From: Mesostigma viride
Taxonomy: Eukaryota; Streptophyta; Mesostigmatophyceae; Mesostigmatales; Mesostigmataceae
DNA length: 62,000 bases
Reading direction: 5' to 3'
Assembly: GCA_009746045.1 (NCBI GenBank)
Contig: RPFO01000165.1
Location: 1,041,546-1,103,545 of the forward strand
Position numbers and translations under genes: made by a program. A model generated the notes under the pieces. It worked only from the letters and a program-made list of their open reading frames with translations, made no database searches and was not told the origin of the DNA. Below are positions 22,501-34,500 of this stretch, piece after piece; the stretch's first letter is position 1; the number at the start of each line of letters is the position of its first letter.

Positions 22501-25500
22501 GATTACCTCCGGTCCGCACCTTTTCCCCAGCTTGGGGTCTTTGGTGGGCCGGGTGCCGTGACAGGTGCTCAACTGTCGCTTGGTCGGCCCAGTGCGCGAG
22601 CTGGTGCTCCGTACCTGGGGATGCTTGCACCCCGGGTTGGAGCCGGATGGCTGGCACTGGCGACCCTTGTCTCGGTCCGCGGCCTGAGGCTTTTTCTTCG
22701 GAAATTGCTGCTGGCCAGCAAACTTTGCAATTGCCTTCCGCCGAGGGGGGGTGGTTGGGGCTGGGGACGGCGATGGGAAAAGCGCCTAAGCTAGAAATTT
22801 TTTCCCCACGCATAGAAACCGCGGGGGGAATGCGGTCTTGGCTGAACGGACTCTCGTTCAGCTAGGTGCCTGGGGCTGTGGCCTCGGGCATCCGGGCTGG
22901 CGGGGCCTGGGCTAGGTCCACGTTTTTTCTCGAAGCACCCCGGGTCTATGGGGAGACGGCCATAGCGGTACCGACTCGGGGCCCCGAGAGGGGTCATGAT
23001 AGGCTGGCCGTGCGCAATCGCAGTGCAAATGCGCTGGGCCTTTTTGGGCCTGGCCATGCATCCACAGCCGCCGGGCACACGCCTCCCGATGTGGGGGGCT
23101 CCCGTTTTGCGGCAGGGCGGTCACTTGTGACAACGAGCAAGGTGGAGTGCGGCTTCAAGGGAAAGCCAGGGCGGGGGTGATTGGGCAACGTACTTCATGA
23201 AGGGCCTTGAACGGCGTGCCTCCGGGCATGTCAATAGTGTCACATTTATGCTTCCACTTATTGTTTTAATGAAGATGCTGGTTTTTGTGGGAGCTACGTG
23301 GGACATGAATCGGGGTTCTTTGAACGGAGTTTCTTCTATACGTGAATGCGGGAACAAGAGGCCGCTGGATGAGCGGCTTATAGGTCGTAGTGTTTTCTCG
23401 TAGCTGTTTGGCTAGAGCTTTTGTGATTAGTAGATGCAGTATAGTGCATGGTTGAAAAATGAATTAAATAAAATGTGCGTTCCGCGCTTGGGTTGATTAT
23501 ACCCGGGCGGAACGGGGCGTGAGGTGCAGTGCCCCTGAAAAGAACAACCTACGCATTATTTAATACTAGCCGTGCAGATTCGGGATATTCTACCCCCGGT
23601 CTGTACGGTTAGCGTCTTACTAGCATCACTGAACATAAGGGTTTAATGACGTCAGTTAGCTAGGGATAAGGGAGGTTTTGCGACTAAAAGCCGCTCTGGC
23701 TGGTTTTGTCGGCCTCTTTCTTTGCTCCCCACCCACCCACCCTTGTCTTGGTTGCCTCTAGGGCAACGTACTTCATGAAGGCCTTGAACGGCGTGCCTCC
23801 GGGCATGTCGATAGTGTCGCATGTATGCTTCCACTTATTGTTTTAATGAAGATGCTGGTTTTTGTGGGAGCTACGTGGGACATGAAATTGATTTTATACG
23901 TCCTAAAGATCATACAGGCCAATTTTTGGTTCGCGGGAATGCCATTTGATAGGTGTCGGCAGCGTTCTTGCTGGAAAAAAAACTGCGATCAGGCCGGACG
24001 ATAGAAAAATTGACAGCAATACCTTTCCGGCGTATTTTAAAGGATATATCGGTTTCTTTGTACTTTTTATGATGAATTGTAGTCGTAAACGTGCAAGGGT
24101 GGCCAGAAATCGCCGAATCTAGCGACCATGCTGCACAACTTTGGTGTGCCGAAATACGCCATTTTGCGGCCACCGCCTGGGCCAAGGTAACGCCAGCCAT
24201 GCCTGGTAAAGCTTAAGCATCGTTTTCCTATCGATGTTTGACGTTTATATATACGTTCTAGCTTGTGTAGCACATTCTTTTTGCATTATTCATGCTCTTT
24301 CTTGACCCTGGCCTGGCCCCTTTCTAAAACACCATTTTTAGAGGCTTCCCTCAGTCAGTTGACCAGCCATAGTGTGGTGGTGATAAGTCTTAGAGGCTAT
24401 ATGGGTTTGAATACCTCTATATATGTTTGTTATATATTTCCCACACACATATTGCATGAGTGTGAGGCACTTGGCTGGTCTCTGTGGCATCATCAAGCAT
24501 GTAACCGGTGAGTAGAAGCTTCCCATTGTCAGCATGTGCCACCAGTTGTGCTGGCCATCACCTGGCAAGCTATAGCAGCTTAGGCCTAGTTTATCCTTGC
24601 TACTAGGGCAAGCTGAAATAGGCTTAACATCACTAGTTTGTTGGTGGCTGCCTCCTAGAATGCATGCCTTGCGTAGGGTATCCGTACCACGTTACCTACG
24701 TGCATGGACAAGGTGGCACCTACACATAGGTGCCATGTAAGGGCAGTGTGATGATGCAGTTATGTTTCCCCATCATTGTGGAAGGGAAATGTATTGTATG
24801 GCGTGGTTGGTGGCCATATTAGTAGGTAGTATGCCCACCCCTACCCCCTTGGTTGCTTTTTACCAACGGTAGCCCTATGGGCTGTACTGGGTGTAACTGC
24901 TGGTATACCCACCCAAATGATGACCCCAATGGCTCAAACTGTTCAGCAACTAATTGTTTATCATCTCTGAAGTGGTAGGTGCCTAGGTCTTATAACATAA
25001 TTCAAAATACACAATCTACCAAGAATGAAAACGCGCGTCTTGACCCCCCTGACTTTGACGGTAGTTTTCTATGGCCTACCCAGCAGATATGTGGGGTTGT
25101 GATATGTCAACCCTTAGGGCAACTCATGGACATGCTTGCCCCCCAAGGACAGCCATTGGATATGGGTAGGTTGGATGGCATCTGGTTTGCAAAATTGTGA
25201 AGTTACAGCCGATTTATCGGCAGTATTTCTGCCCATTTAGGGGTTAATTGGCAGCACTGGGATGCGCCCCTCTAATCGGGGGAACGCATGTGGCTCCGCC
25301 CTGCGTCCGCCGGGAAACCGTAGCGGCCACACGGGGGCGGGAGGGGGGGCATCATCATGCCAACAAGAGCCCAGCATTCCAAGTGGTTGCGTTCCTACAC
25401 CATGGCTGGAAATGGCCTGGGTGGCCAGAGATTGAGATGTGGGACGACATTGGACCAAGGGGACATGTGCTGGGCCCCAGCATGGTGAACTGGCCTAACT

Positions 25501-28500
25501 TGACAATGACTTGTACAATGATGTTGAGGGTGTGGCTAGGCTCAGCTGTTAAAGCCTGCACACACTTATTGTAATAGACTTGTTTCTCTGGTAGGAAGGC
25601 ACTCCAATTGACCTAAGCTTCAGCACCTATGTTTTGAGCTATCGGCTCATTTTATAGTTATGTTGCGGCGGGCTCAAAGGGGGCCGATCTGCCGCATGTC
25701 TAGCGTGGCTCTACCGTACGTCACCTACACCATGTGAGGTGCTTGTGTTACGTAGAACTAGAGTAGGAGAGGACCGGCGTTGCGCCGGTACTAGTGCTTT
25801 CTGTCAACCGTGCCCGCCATTTTGAGGGGGGCGCGGCGCCTTGGGAGCATGGGCTTTGCTATTCATTTTCACACGTACTTAGAGTGGTGTGGTGAACGTA
25901 GGGAGGCCATTTGCAGCTCCCACCCACCCACCCACCCTCGCTGCTGTTGGGGACAAGATTGGACCAAGGAGACATGTGCTGGGCCCCAGCATGGTGAACT
26001 GGCCTAACTTGACAATGACTTGTACAATGATGTTGAGGGTGTGGCTAGGCTCAACTGTTAAAGCATGCACACACTTATTGTTATGAACTTGTTTCTCTAA
26101 AGGAAGGCATTCCAATAAACCTTAGCTTCAGCACATATTGGGAATAAAACTGCGTAGTCATGGAGGGTGCTAGAAAACAAGAAATTTTACAATGATGTAA
26201 CGCTGAATTCGAGTAGATCTCGCGAAAACAAGCATGTTTGCCACTGGTCGCAACCCCAGGGGGTACCTAGGTTAGAAGTTACAGAGCCTCAAAAACCGTT
26301 AACTTAAAGGGTAGGGAGGTAGGGTGCCGGGCCGATATGTTTCAATACACAAATATGTTATACACAAATATGTGCCGATATGTTTCAAAGCCGATATGTT
26401 ACAACAAAACACTAGGATTTTCTGCTAGCTCCCTGTATGGTCGGAATGTTGAAACCGTTTGACGGACAAACTGATAGCACTTGGCGAGCTGAACCCGAAT
26501 CTGCGGTCAACATTTTGGCAGGTACCATAGAGGGGGGGGGGTGCCCGCAGGATGGTGCTGCCCCTAGGCACGGAAGTATGCTGCCGTCTGCCACCACTAC
26601 AAGCCTTCCGCTCTCCAGACCGCGCCGTGCCAGAATCGCGTCGCGCCGGCCGGCCAATGACCCATTTTAGAAAATCAGAATGTTCCCATACACCAATATG
26701 CTCAAACGGTAGAGCTCGTGGAGCTGATCATCTTGCTCCCTATCTCGACCACCAGAACTCCTGGCTTCACGAGGTTTTGCTATGTAAAGCGCCTGAAAGC
26801 TAGGTAGGTAGGGTCCAATGGCCAACATTTGGAAATTTTCAGCGTTAGTGTCTGATATTTATGTTTCGAGCAACCCCTTGCAGTAGTATCCAATTACATG
26901 AGAAAAATTAACTTCCCAAACCTCTCACCTAGAACACAATAAAAAAGCCTACTTTTGGTGACCCAAAAGCAGCAGAAGAATGGGGTGAGAATTTTGGAAC
27001 CCTGCGCTTGAACCGCATTTCCTACCTTCACGGTGTGGCAGGCACTGGCACATAGGCACACTTGTAGACATTTAGGTACTAGTGCGCCTTCTCGGAAAAA
27101 AACAGTGGATGGTTTTCAAATGGTAAAAAAAAGCATTGTCAATAAGGCTAGTGTTACAGTCTCCCTAATGATAATTGGGAGAAAGCAAAAACACAAAACA
27201 GGGTAGCTGTACAGCCAATGCCGTACCGAGATGAAAAACTTGGCAGAATCTGGGCATGTTGCATGAGGGTCGGGCTGGAAAGACACTTTTGGCCAGGAAT
27301 GTGGCATTTTCAACGCAGGCAAATCCCAGGAGACGTGTTGTCTCTATGGATACAGTCACCTCAGACTATATCCATAGCCTGACCTCTGAACATAACCTGA
27401 ACCTCCACACATTCTGCTGCTTATGCCGCACTGAACACAATGATTGCCCATCGCGTGCTAAACATAAGGCTCTTCAGTCTCATTATAAATCTCACAAAAA
27501 CACGCAGGGAGGGCGGGCGGGAAAAGAAAAAAAGAGGCCGACCTTAGCTAGGCAGGTTTTCTTTTGTCTTTTTTGCGTGTCACTCGGTCTTGGCCCGGAG
27601 AGCATTTTTTCGCCACGCGAATGTAGCGTCTGAACAAATGACGCACATTGGCGTTCTAATTGCCGGCGGCTTACGTAAGGCTGCCGGGGGCGTTAGGTCA
27701 CATATTGCGTGAGAGAAAGAATCTAGATCTAGTTAATCACTATGTCATTAACAAAGAAACCTAGACAGTGGCAGGTTTATATCTCAACGTAGCTCGTGCC
27801 ACCTGGCCAGGAAAAACTGGCCAAATCATTGGCCACTACCGATCTGGATCAGGCCGCACCGGCCTCAAAAGGTATGTCATGTGAACCCTATAACCTAGCT
27901 TTAGCGGCTACCCTTCCATCTCACTATAAAGAAACTTATGTTCAGAGAACCACGATTCTACTAGTTGGGGTAAAATTGGCTCCTTTTCTCAATTCTCAAA
28001 CTCTCACAGACGGGGGCCGAGATTAATTTAGAGGTACCTTGAAATTAAATAAGAGGCATGACTCTATCGAGATATATGTTTGGAGCGCATTCCTATTGGC
28101 GTTAATTTGTAGTATTGTACGAAAACATGTCAAGGGTGACGGAAAGAAGGAGTTATGTTCCGATTCAATTCAATGCACGACGGTATTGGACGGAGTTCCC
28201 GGTCTGGCAAGCGGATTTGGGATCTCGCGTTCAGAAAAGGGCTTGGGTACACGACGCGGCGCGACGTACGTTGTAAAATGGCTCGCAGAAAAGGAACCTT
28301 GGCGACTATTTGGCGCCGCGTCGGTAGTGACGTTGTTTGCTCCGTTGGATCTGCATCTACGGCGTTCGTGGGTTGTTTCGAAACCCGGTCGATGAGATTT
28401 TACGGAGAAGTCGGGCATATAAGTGATCTTTGTTGTTTCCTTGATATAAGTGATCCTTTTTTGACCAAGCGGTGAAAATGTAGAAGTCGGAATAAATTAA

Positions 28501-31500
28501 ACGGCCTGACACGTTGTCGTACAATACTACAACTTAACGCCAATAGAAACTCGCCTCCAAAAATATATCTGGATAGAGGCATGCCTCTTATTTAATTTCA
28601 AGGTACCTCTATTTAATCTCGGGCGGCGCCCTCTGAGAACTTGAGAATTTGAGAACTGGACTCGATGTAGTCGGGGTAGTCGGGGTAAACCGTGGGTACT
28701 AACCGTGGGACTCCAGGGTAACCAGACTCTTTATAAAAACAATGAGTGGCAGTGCTTCTACTAACGGGACGAATTCGTCAACTGGTTCACGAATTTTGAA
28801 ATTAGTAGTAAAAAATTCAACCATTTTGGGCAATTCATCAACCACATTCGTCAACCAACTCGGCAATTCGTCAACCAATGGACGAATATGTTCCGCAATT
28901 CGTCAACCAGTTTGACGAAATGTGTAGGGAATTCGTCAACCACGGAAGTCAGGTTTTCCCATAGAGAGGCCAGACCTGAGGTCCAGCGGCGCGGCGTCAG
29001 GCCCGTACCAGCTGAATCCCAGGTACGCTGCAGTTAAGAGTTGGTTTGGAAAGACAGTACGGTTCAGGACAATGTCTGGGTACCAAAACTGAAGACGACC
29101 AGCAGGACCAGCCGACCAGGGCATGAAAAATAATACATTTATATTTTTTTAACCCTCCGACCAGGCCGTCTGGTGACTACATGTGCGATAAAATATTGCA
29201 TGCGACATTGTTTCGATAATGGCGGCGGGCGATGTTTAGGTAGTGTTGCATGAGCTAGAGAATGTCAAAGAAAAACGGTTTGGCAGGTTTCGAGACTAGC
29301 ACCTTAGATGCTCTGTTTAAGAAGCAAGCTGGAGAAACTGTTCCGGTAGCAACGGAAAATATCGTCGACCTAGGCCGCAGTTTAGATGAAAAGGAGGGCA
29401 GGCAGGGACGTGACAAACGCAGGAGAGTAGAGCGTGAGGAAGAGGATGGGTCTAGTGCGCAGGAAGAGGAAGATGGCCGCCAGTCAACCTCATCTGACAG
29501 CGCCTCAAATTCTGTCGAGGAGGAATCTAGCGAGGAGGAATCTGGCGAGGAGGGGGCCGAGACAGAAAGGAGCAATGCCGATGATGGCGGCAGCTCTGAG
29601 CAAAGGAAGAAGAAGGTGTTAAGCAATTAGCCGGGCTATTTGCTTTTATACGTCGAAGGTTCACTTCGACTACTTGCGCGCAAGTAGTCGAAGTGAACCT
29701 TCGACGTATAAAAGCAAATAGCCCGGCTAATTGCTTTACATAAATTTGACACGCGGGAAGAGGATCGTTCGACGTCGCTAGCCCACTGCCAGCCCGCGCA
29801 CTCACGAATTCCCAGCCTCCGCAGACTAATTACGGCGGCCCCCTGGCCTCCGTAATTAAGCCTAATTACGCCTCGGGCCCCTGGGCCGCGCAATTAGCCC
29901 TGCGCACTCTAGGCTCCGGCACCCGGCACTATTCCTGCAAGAGCGATCAGAATATTGACGCCGCAATATTCAATTGAAGGGCAAGAGAAAGCCAGCTCCC
30001 AAGACGAAAAGGCAGAGACAGGAGTACAACAATGGCTTAACGCAGCTGGCCCCCGCCGGATGGGCGGTGGCACGGGCAACAAGTGGACAGCCGCGCGCAG
30101 CGCGCAGGGTGCAGGGCCAGCTTGGACAAAACTGTGCCAGTAGTGCCTGTTGATGGAAGCGAGGAGGACGTGATGGTTGTTTAATGGCATCGTGCTGTGC
30201 AAACTTGACTCTGGCCTAGCTGTGAACAATACTAGTTATTATTCTGTAATTTATGCAGCTGTCAACAACCACCAAGTGATATTGTGTTTTATCCACATCC
30301 ATTACATGCGTGTGTGAGCGACCTTAAGTTAATCATAAAGAAATAAAGCTTCCCCCTCCCCCCCCCAGCTTTGACGAAGCGCCAAGGCAAATAGTCAACC
30401 AGTTTGACGAAGTGCCGAGGCAAATAGTCAACCGTTTGACGAATGACAAAAACCCTTAGTAGAAGCACTGATGAGTGGAGCACATACCAAAGCCACATCC
30501 CCTCGGCCGCTACGCGGCCTCGTGCGGATCGTCCGGGGGGGGGGGATCGCCCCCACCGGCCGCTGGCGATTGTTTTTTTTCAAAACAAAAACCTCTACAG
30601 CAATTCTATCATGCTTTTAAAATGGGTTTATTGGTCTCTTACAAAACTGGGCCATCCTTTACATTAAATTTATTTAGACAACTATTAAATTTATTGTATA
30701 CTACTCTAACACTTGATGATAAACAGTGAAATACACTACAAGCTGATCATTAAACAGCCTAAGTGGCTGAAGGCCTGAAGCTTTCATGTGACACGACCAC
30801 ACCTCTAAGCGTAGAACCACACTACCAAACCCCAAGTAGGCATTAACCCCTAAATGGTCTGGCTGCCGATTTTCCGCCTAAAACTGAGTTACAGCCGATG
30901 CGTCGGCCCCTTCTCGGGGGACCAAATGCCGCGAAAACTATTGAGAATTAGGAAACGTTTAGCTGAGAAGATTCGGGGTTCTTTGAACGGAGTTTCTTCT
31001 ATACGTGAATGCGGGAACAAGAGGCCGCTGGTTGAGCGGCTTATAGGTCGTAGTGTTTTCTCGTAGCTGTTTGGCTAGAGCTTTTGTGATTAGTAGATGC
31101 AATATAGTGCATGGTTGAAAAATGAATTAAATAAAATGTGCGTTCCGCGCTTGGGTTGATTATACCCGGGCGGAACGGGGCGTGAGGTGCAGTGCCCCTG
31201 AAAAGAACAACCTACGCATTATTTAATACTAGCCGTGCAGATTCGGGATATTCTACCCCCGGTCTGTACGGTTAGCGTCTTACTAGCATCACTGAACATA
31301 AGGGTTTAATGACGTCAGTTAGCTAGGGATAAGGGAGGTTTTGCGACTAAAAGCCGCTCTGGCTGGTTTTGTCGGCCTCTTTCTTTGCTCGTTGTCGTTG
31401 CGGCGGCAGCCGCAGCTATGGGTGCTGCGGAGCAAAATCCCAAAAGCACTGGTTGCACCGGCCACTTGGCCAGTGGTGAGACTTCCAGTTGTTAACCGGC

Positions 31501-34500
31501 CAGGCGTAGTTCCTCGCCCGGTTAACTAAAAGAAAAGAAAATGATTACCTCCGGTCCGCACCTTTTCCCCAGCTTGGGGTCTTTCGTGGGCCGGGTGCCG
31601 TGACAGGTGCTCAACTGTCGCTTGGTCGGCCCAGTGCGCGAGCTGGTGCTCCGTACCTGGGGATGCTTGCACCCCGGGTTGGAGCCGGATGGCTGGCACT
31701 GGCGACCCGTGTCTCGGTCCGCGGCCTGAGGCTTTTTCTTCGGAAATTGCTGCTGGCCAGCAAACTTTGCAATTGCCTTCCGCCGAGGGGGGGGGGTTGG
31801 GGCTGGGGACGGCGATGGGAAAAGCGCCTAAGCTAGAAATTTTTTCCCCACGCGTAGAAACCTCGGGGGGAATGCGGTCTTGGCTGAACGGACTCTCGTT
31901 CAGCCAGGTGCCTGGGGCTGTGGCCTCGGGCATCCGGGCTGGCGGGGCCTGGGCTAGGTCCACGTTTTTTCTCGAAGCACCCCGGGTCTATGGGGAGACG
32001 GCCATAGCGGTACCGACTCGGGGCCCCGAGAGGGGTCATGATAGGCTGGCCGTGCGCAATCGCAGTGCAAATGCGCTGGGCCTTTTTGGGCCTGGCCATG
32101 CATCCACAGCCGCCGGGCACACGCCTCCCGATGTGGGGGGGCTCCCGTTTTGCGGCAGGGCGGTCACTTGTGACAACGAGCAAGGTGGAGTGCGGCTTCA
32201 AGGGAAAGCCAGGGCGGGGGTGATTGGGCAACGTACTTCATGAAGGGCCTTGAACGGCGTGCCTCCGGGCATGTCAATAGTGTCACATTTATGCTTCCAC
32301 TTATTGTTTTAATGAAGATGCTGGTTTTTGTGGGAGCTACGTGGGACATGAATCGGGGTTCTTTGAACGGAGTTTCTTCTATACGTGAATGCGGCAACAA
32401 GAGGCCGCTGGTTGAGCGGCTTATAGGTCGTAGTGTTTTCTCGTAGCTGTTTGGCTAGAGCTTATTATACCCGGGCGGAACGGGGCGTGAGGTGCAGTGC
32501 CCCTGAAAAGAACAACCTACGCATTATTTAATACTAGCCGTGCAGATTCGGGATATTCTACCCCCGGTCTGTACGGTTAGCGTCTTACTAGCATCACTGA
32601 ACATAAGGGTTTAATGACGTCAGTTAGCTAGGGATAAGGGAGGTTTTGCGACTAAAAGCCGCTCTGGCTGGTTTTGTCGGCCTCTTTCTTTGCTCCCCAC
32701 CCACCCACCCTTGTTTTGGTTGCCTCTAGGGCAACGTACTTCATGAAGGGCCTTGAACGGCGTGCCTCCGGGCATGTCAATAGTGTCACATTTATGCTTG
32801 GCATGTCAATAGTGTCACATTTATGCTTCCACTTATTGTTTTAATGAAGATGCTGGTTTTTGTGGGAGCTACGTGGGACATGAACGAAAGTTTATAATTT
32901 CTATTCCCAGTATTACCAATCCACCAACATTTGATTAAAACAATAAGTGGGCAATTACACAACCCATGAGTGAGCCTGCCACGCTGCACCCATTTCATGA
33001 TTGATTCTAGTTCTCGTTACCCCAGAAACAAACACAAGAAGAGGGAGGGAGGGTGGGACAAGAAAAAGAGACCTAGAACATCGTGCAAATGGCACTTTAG
33101 GGCGGCGTAGCCCGGGCTCGCCTCATGAGCCGTCAGCAACAGTAACTTAATTGCTACTTAACTTAACGAACTAGAAATGGCCATACAAAACTGGCCAACT
33201 AATTCTAACTCATGGAACCGGTCCAGCCCAAGGCCCACCGTCCCGTAGTACCACTCACATAGCGGCCTTCATTCTCATCTGTTATAAAGAAACTACGTTC
33301 AGAGAACACCGATTCTATTCCCACTATTACCAATCCACCAACATTTGATTAAAACAATAAGTGGGCAATTACGGAACCCATGAGTGAGCCTGCCACGCTG
33401 CACCCATTTCATGATTGATTGTAGTTCTCGTTACCCAACCCCCCTTTCCTGGTGCTTTATCTCCAAAGCTCCGCCAACCACTTTCGCTCAGTGGCTCTCG
33501 AGGCTGCCCTGCCGCAACGGTCACGACCATTACAATCGCCGGCGGCTGTAGCGAGCCTCATGCACGATAACCCTTCGCAGGGCCCCCCCCAGCCTTCCAC
33601 CCTCGGCCAGTAAAAGAGGGTGTTGAATGTGCACGCAAAGACAAGGAAGAAGACGCCTCGTTTAACGATCACAGACCTCCCTCAAAGGCCAGTGCCGCCC
33701 TAACGTGACGACAACTTGTAGGACGACACCCGATGCCACCATATCTCGATTACTGTCAACGTTGTCGCCTGGGGGAGTAACTTTCCATATTTCAGGTTTA
33801 AGTTGATGAGCAGGCTCTCATCACACACCCCAGCGGCCGATAAAGCGCAAGCGCAACTGGGCCGGCCAAAATATTTGGTCCTGCCCGGCCCAGGTCCGTC
33901 TGTTAAACTGGCCCCTTAAGTCTCGGTCTGAATCGAAATATTGCATAATTCCGGAGTCCGTCCCTACCACATTTCCGAGACCTCACGCACCCATAAGAGC
34001 GGATGCTGGTAAATATTTTTCTACTTACGCGAGGGCCGACAGATTTGTCGTCCATCACAATGCCCACTAAAAGTAACCCGACCACCCTTCCTTCGGCAGT
34101 CAGCAGTCAGGAACTGCAACCCTGCTGCGACATTCCGCAGCAAAGCGGTAGGCACTGCAGTGTGGCACGGAAATCTTACTCATGGTTTCAGAGTTCCGTA
34201 CAGGTGCCACGCACAGGCAAACGCGAAGTATTTTATAGTCTCTCGTCGGCCAAGAACCCAGCTGCGGGGAGAAAACCGACGAGGGTAATTTTAATTTCTT
34301 TTTCACAGTCACGTGACTGTTCAAGCTATGTCAGTCACGCGCCATCTCTAATCGGCCACCGCCAGCCAAAAAGGCTGACGCGATTAGGGCAGCTTTAAAT
34401 TTCTTGTAATCCGCCATATCCATACCCCATACATCCGATTACAAGAAAAAGAGACCTAGAACATCGTGCAAACGGCACTTTAGGGCGGCGTAGCCCGGGC

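Larger units (their letters stand above)
20269..26140 (+). mobile_element. Split-direct-repeat element, family D (interrupted)
   Basis: A1 (20269-20514) and A2 (25677-25918) share GGGGGCCGATCTGCCGC and GACCGGCGTTGCGCCGGTAC. B1 (from about 25440) and B2 (about 25948-26140) share ATTGGACCAAGG, CATGGTGAACTGGCC and CACACTTATTGT. The spacer after A2 is CCCACCCACCCACCCACCC (25919-25937). The element is expanded by a TTAA element (21586-25243) that itself holds a family A element. Without these the element is about 2.2 kb. Borders are approximate because this is the most diverged family. Confidence 0.7.
28750..30470. mobile_element. Non-autonomous hAT-like element
   Basis: The terminal inverted repeats CAGTGCTTCTACTAA are perfect over 15 bp at both ends. 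The flanks carry an 8-bp direct repeat ATGAGTGG (28742-28749 and 30471-30478), diagnostic of hAT transposition. Both ends have subterminal TTCGTCAACCA motifs (many copies at 28770-28945, inverted copies at 30370-30445), the usual binding sites of hAT transposases. The length is 1,721 bp. It holds a short acidic ORF and a perfect 116-bp palindrome but no transposase. Confidence 0.85.

Noticed and set aside
21931-23886. Helitron interpretation of the family A elements (TC start, no target duplication, tandem copies)
   Set aside because: The 3' end is GACATGAA rather than CTRR with a hairpin, and insertion is not between A and T. The regular A1-B1A2-B2 order fits split direct repeats better. Other families end differently again.
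21931-23886. LTR retrotransposon with two LTRs
   Set aside because: The repeats are split: A occurs at the left end and mid-element, B at mid-element and the right end, so no terminal unit is repeated whole.
28936-29124. Minus-strand ORF in the hAT element as a transposase fragment
   Set aside because: No hAT motif (no C-terminal dimerisation block, no catalytic context); too short to support.
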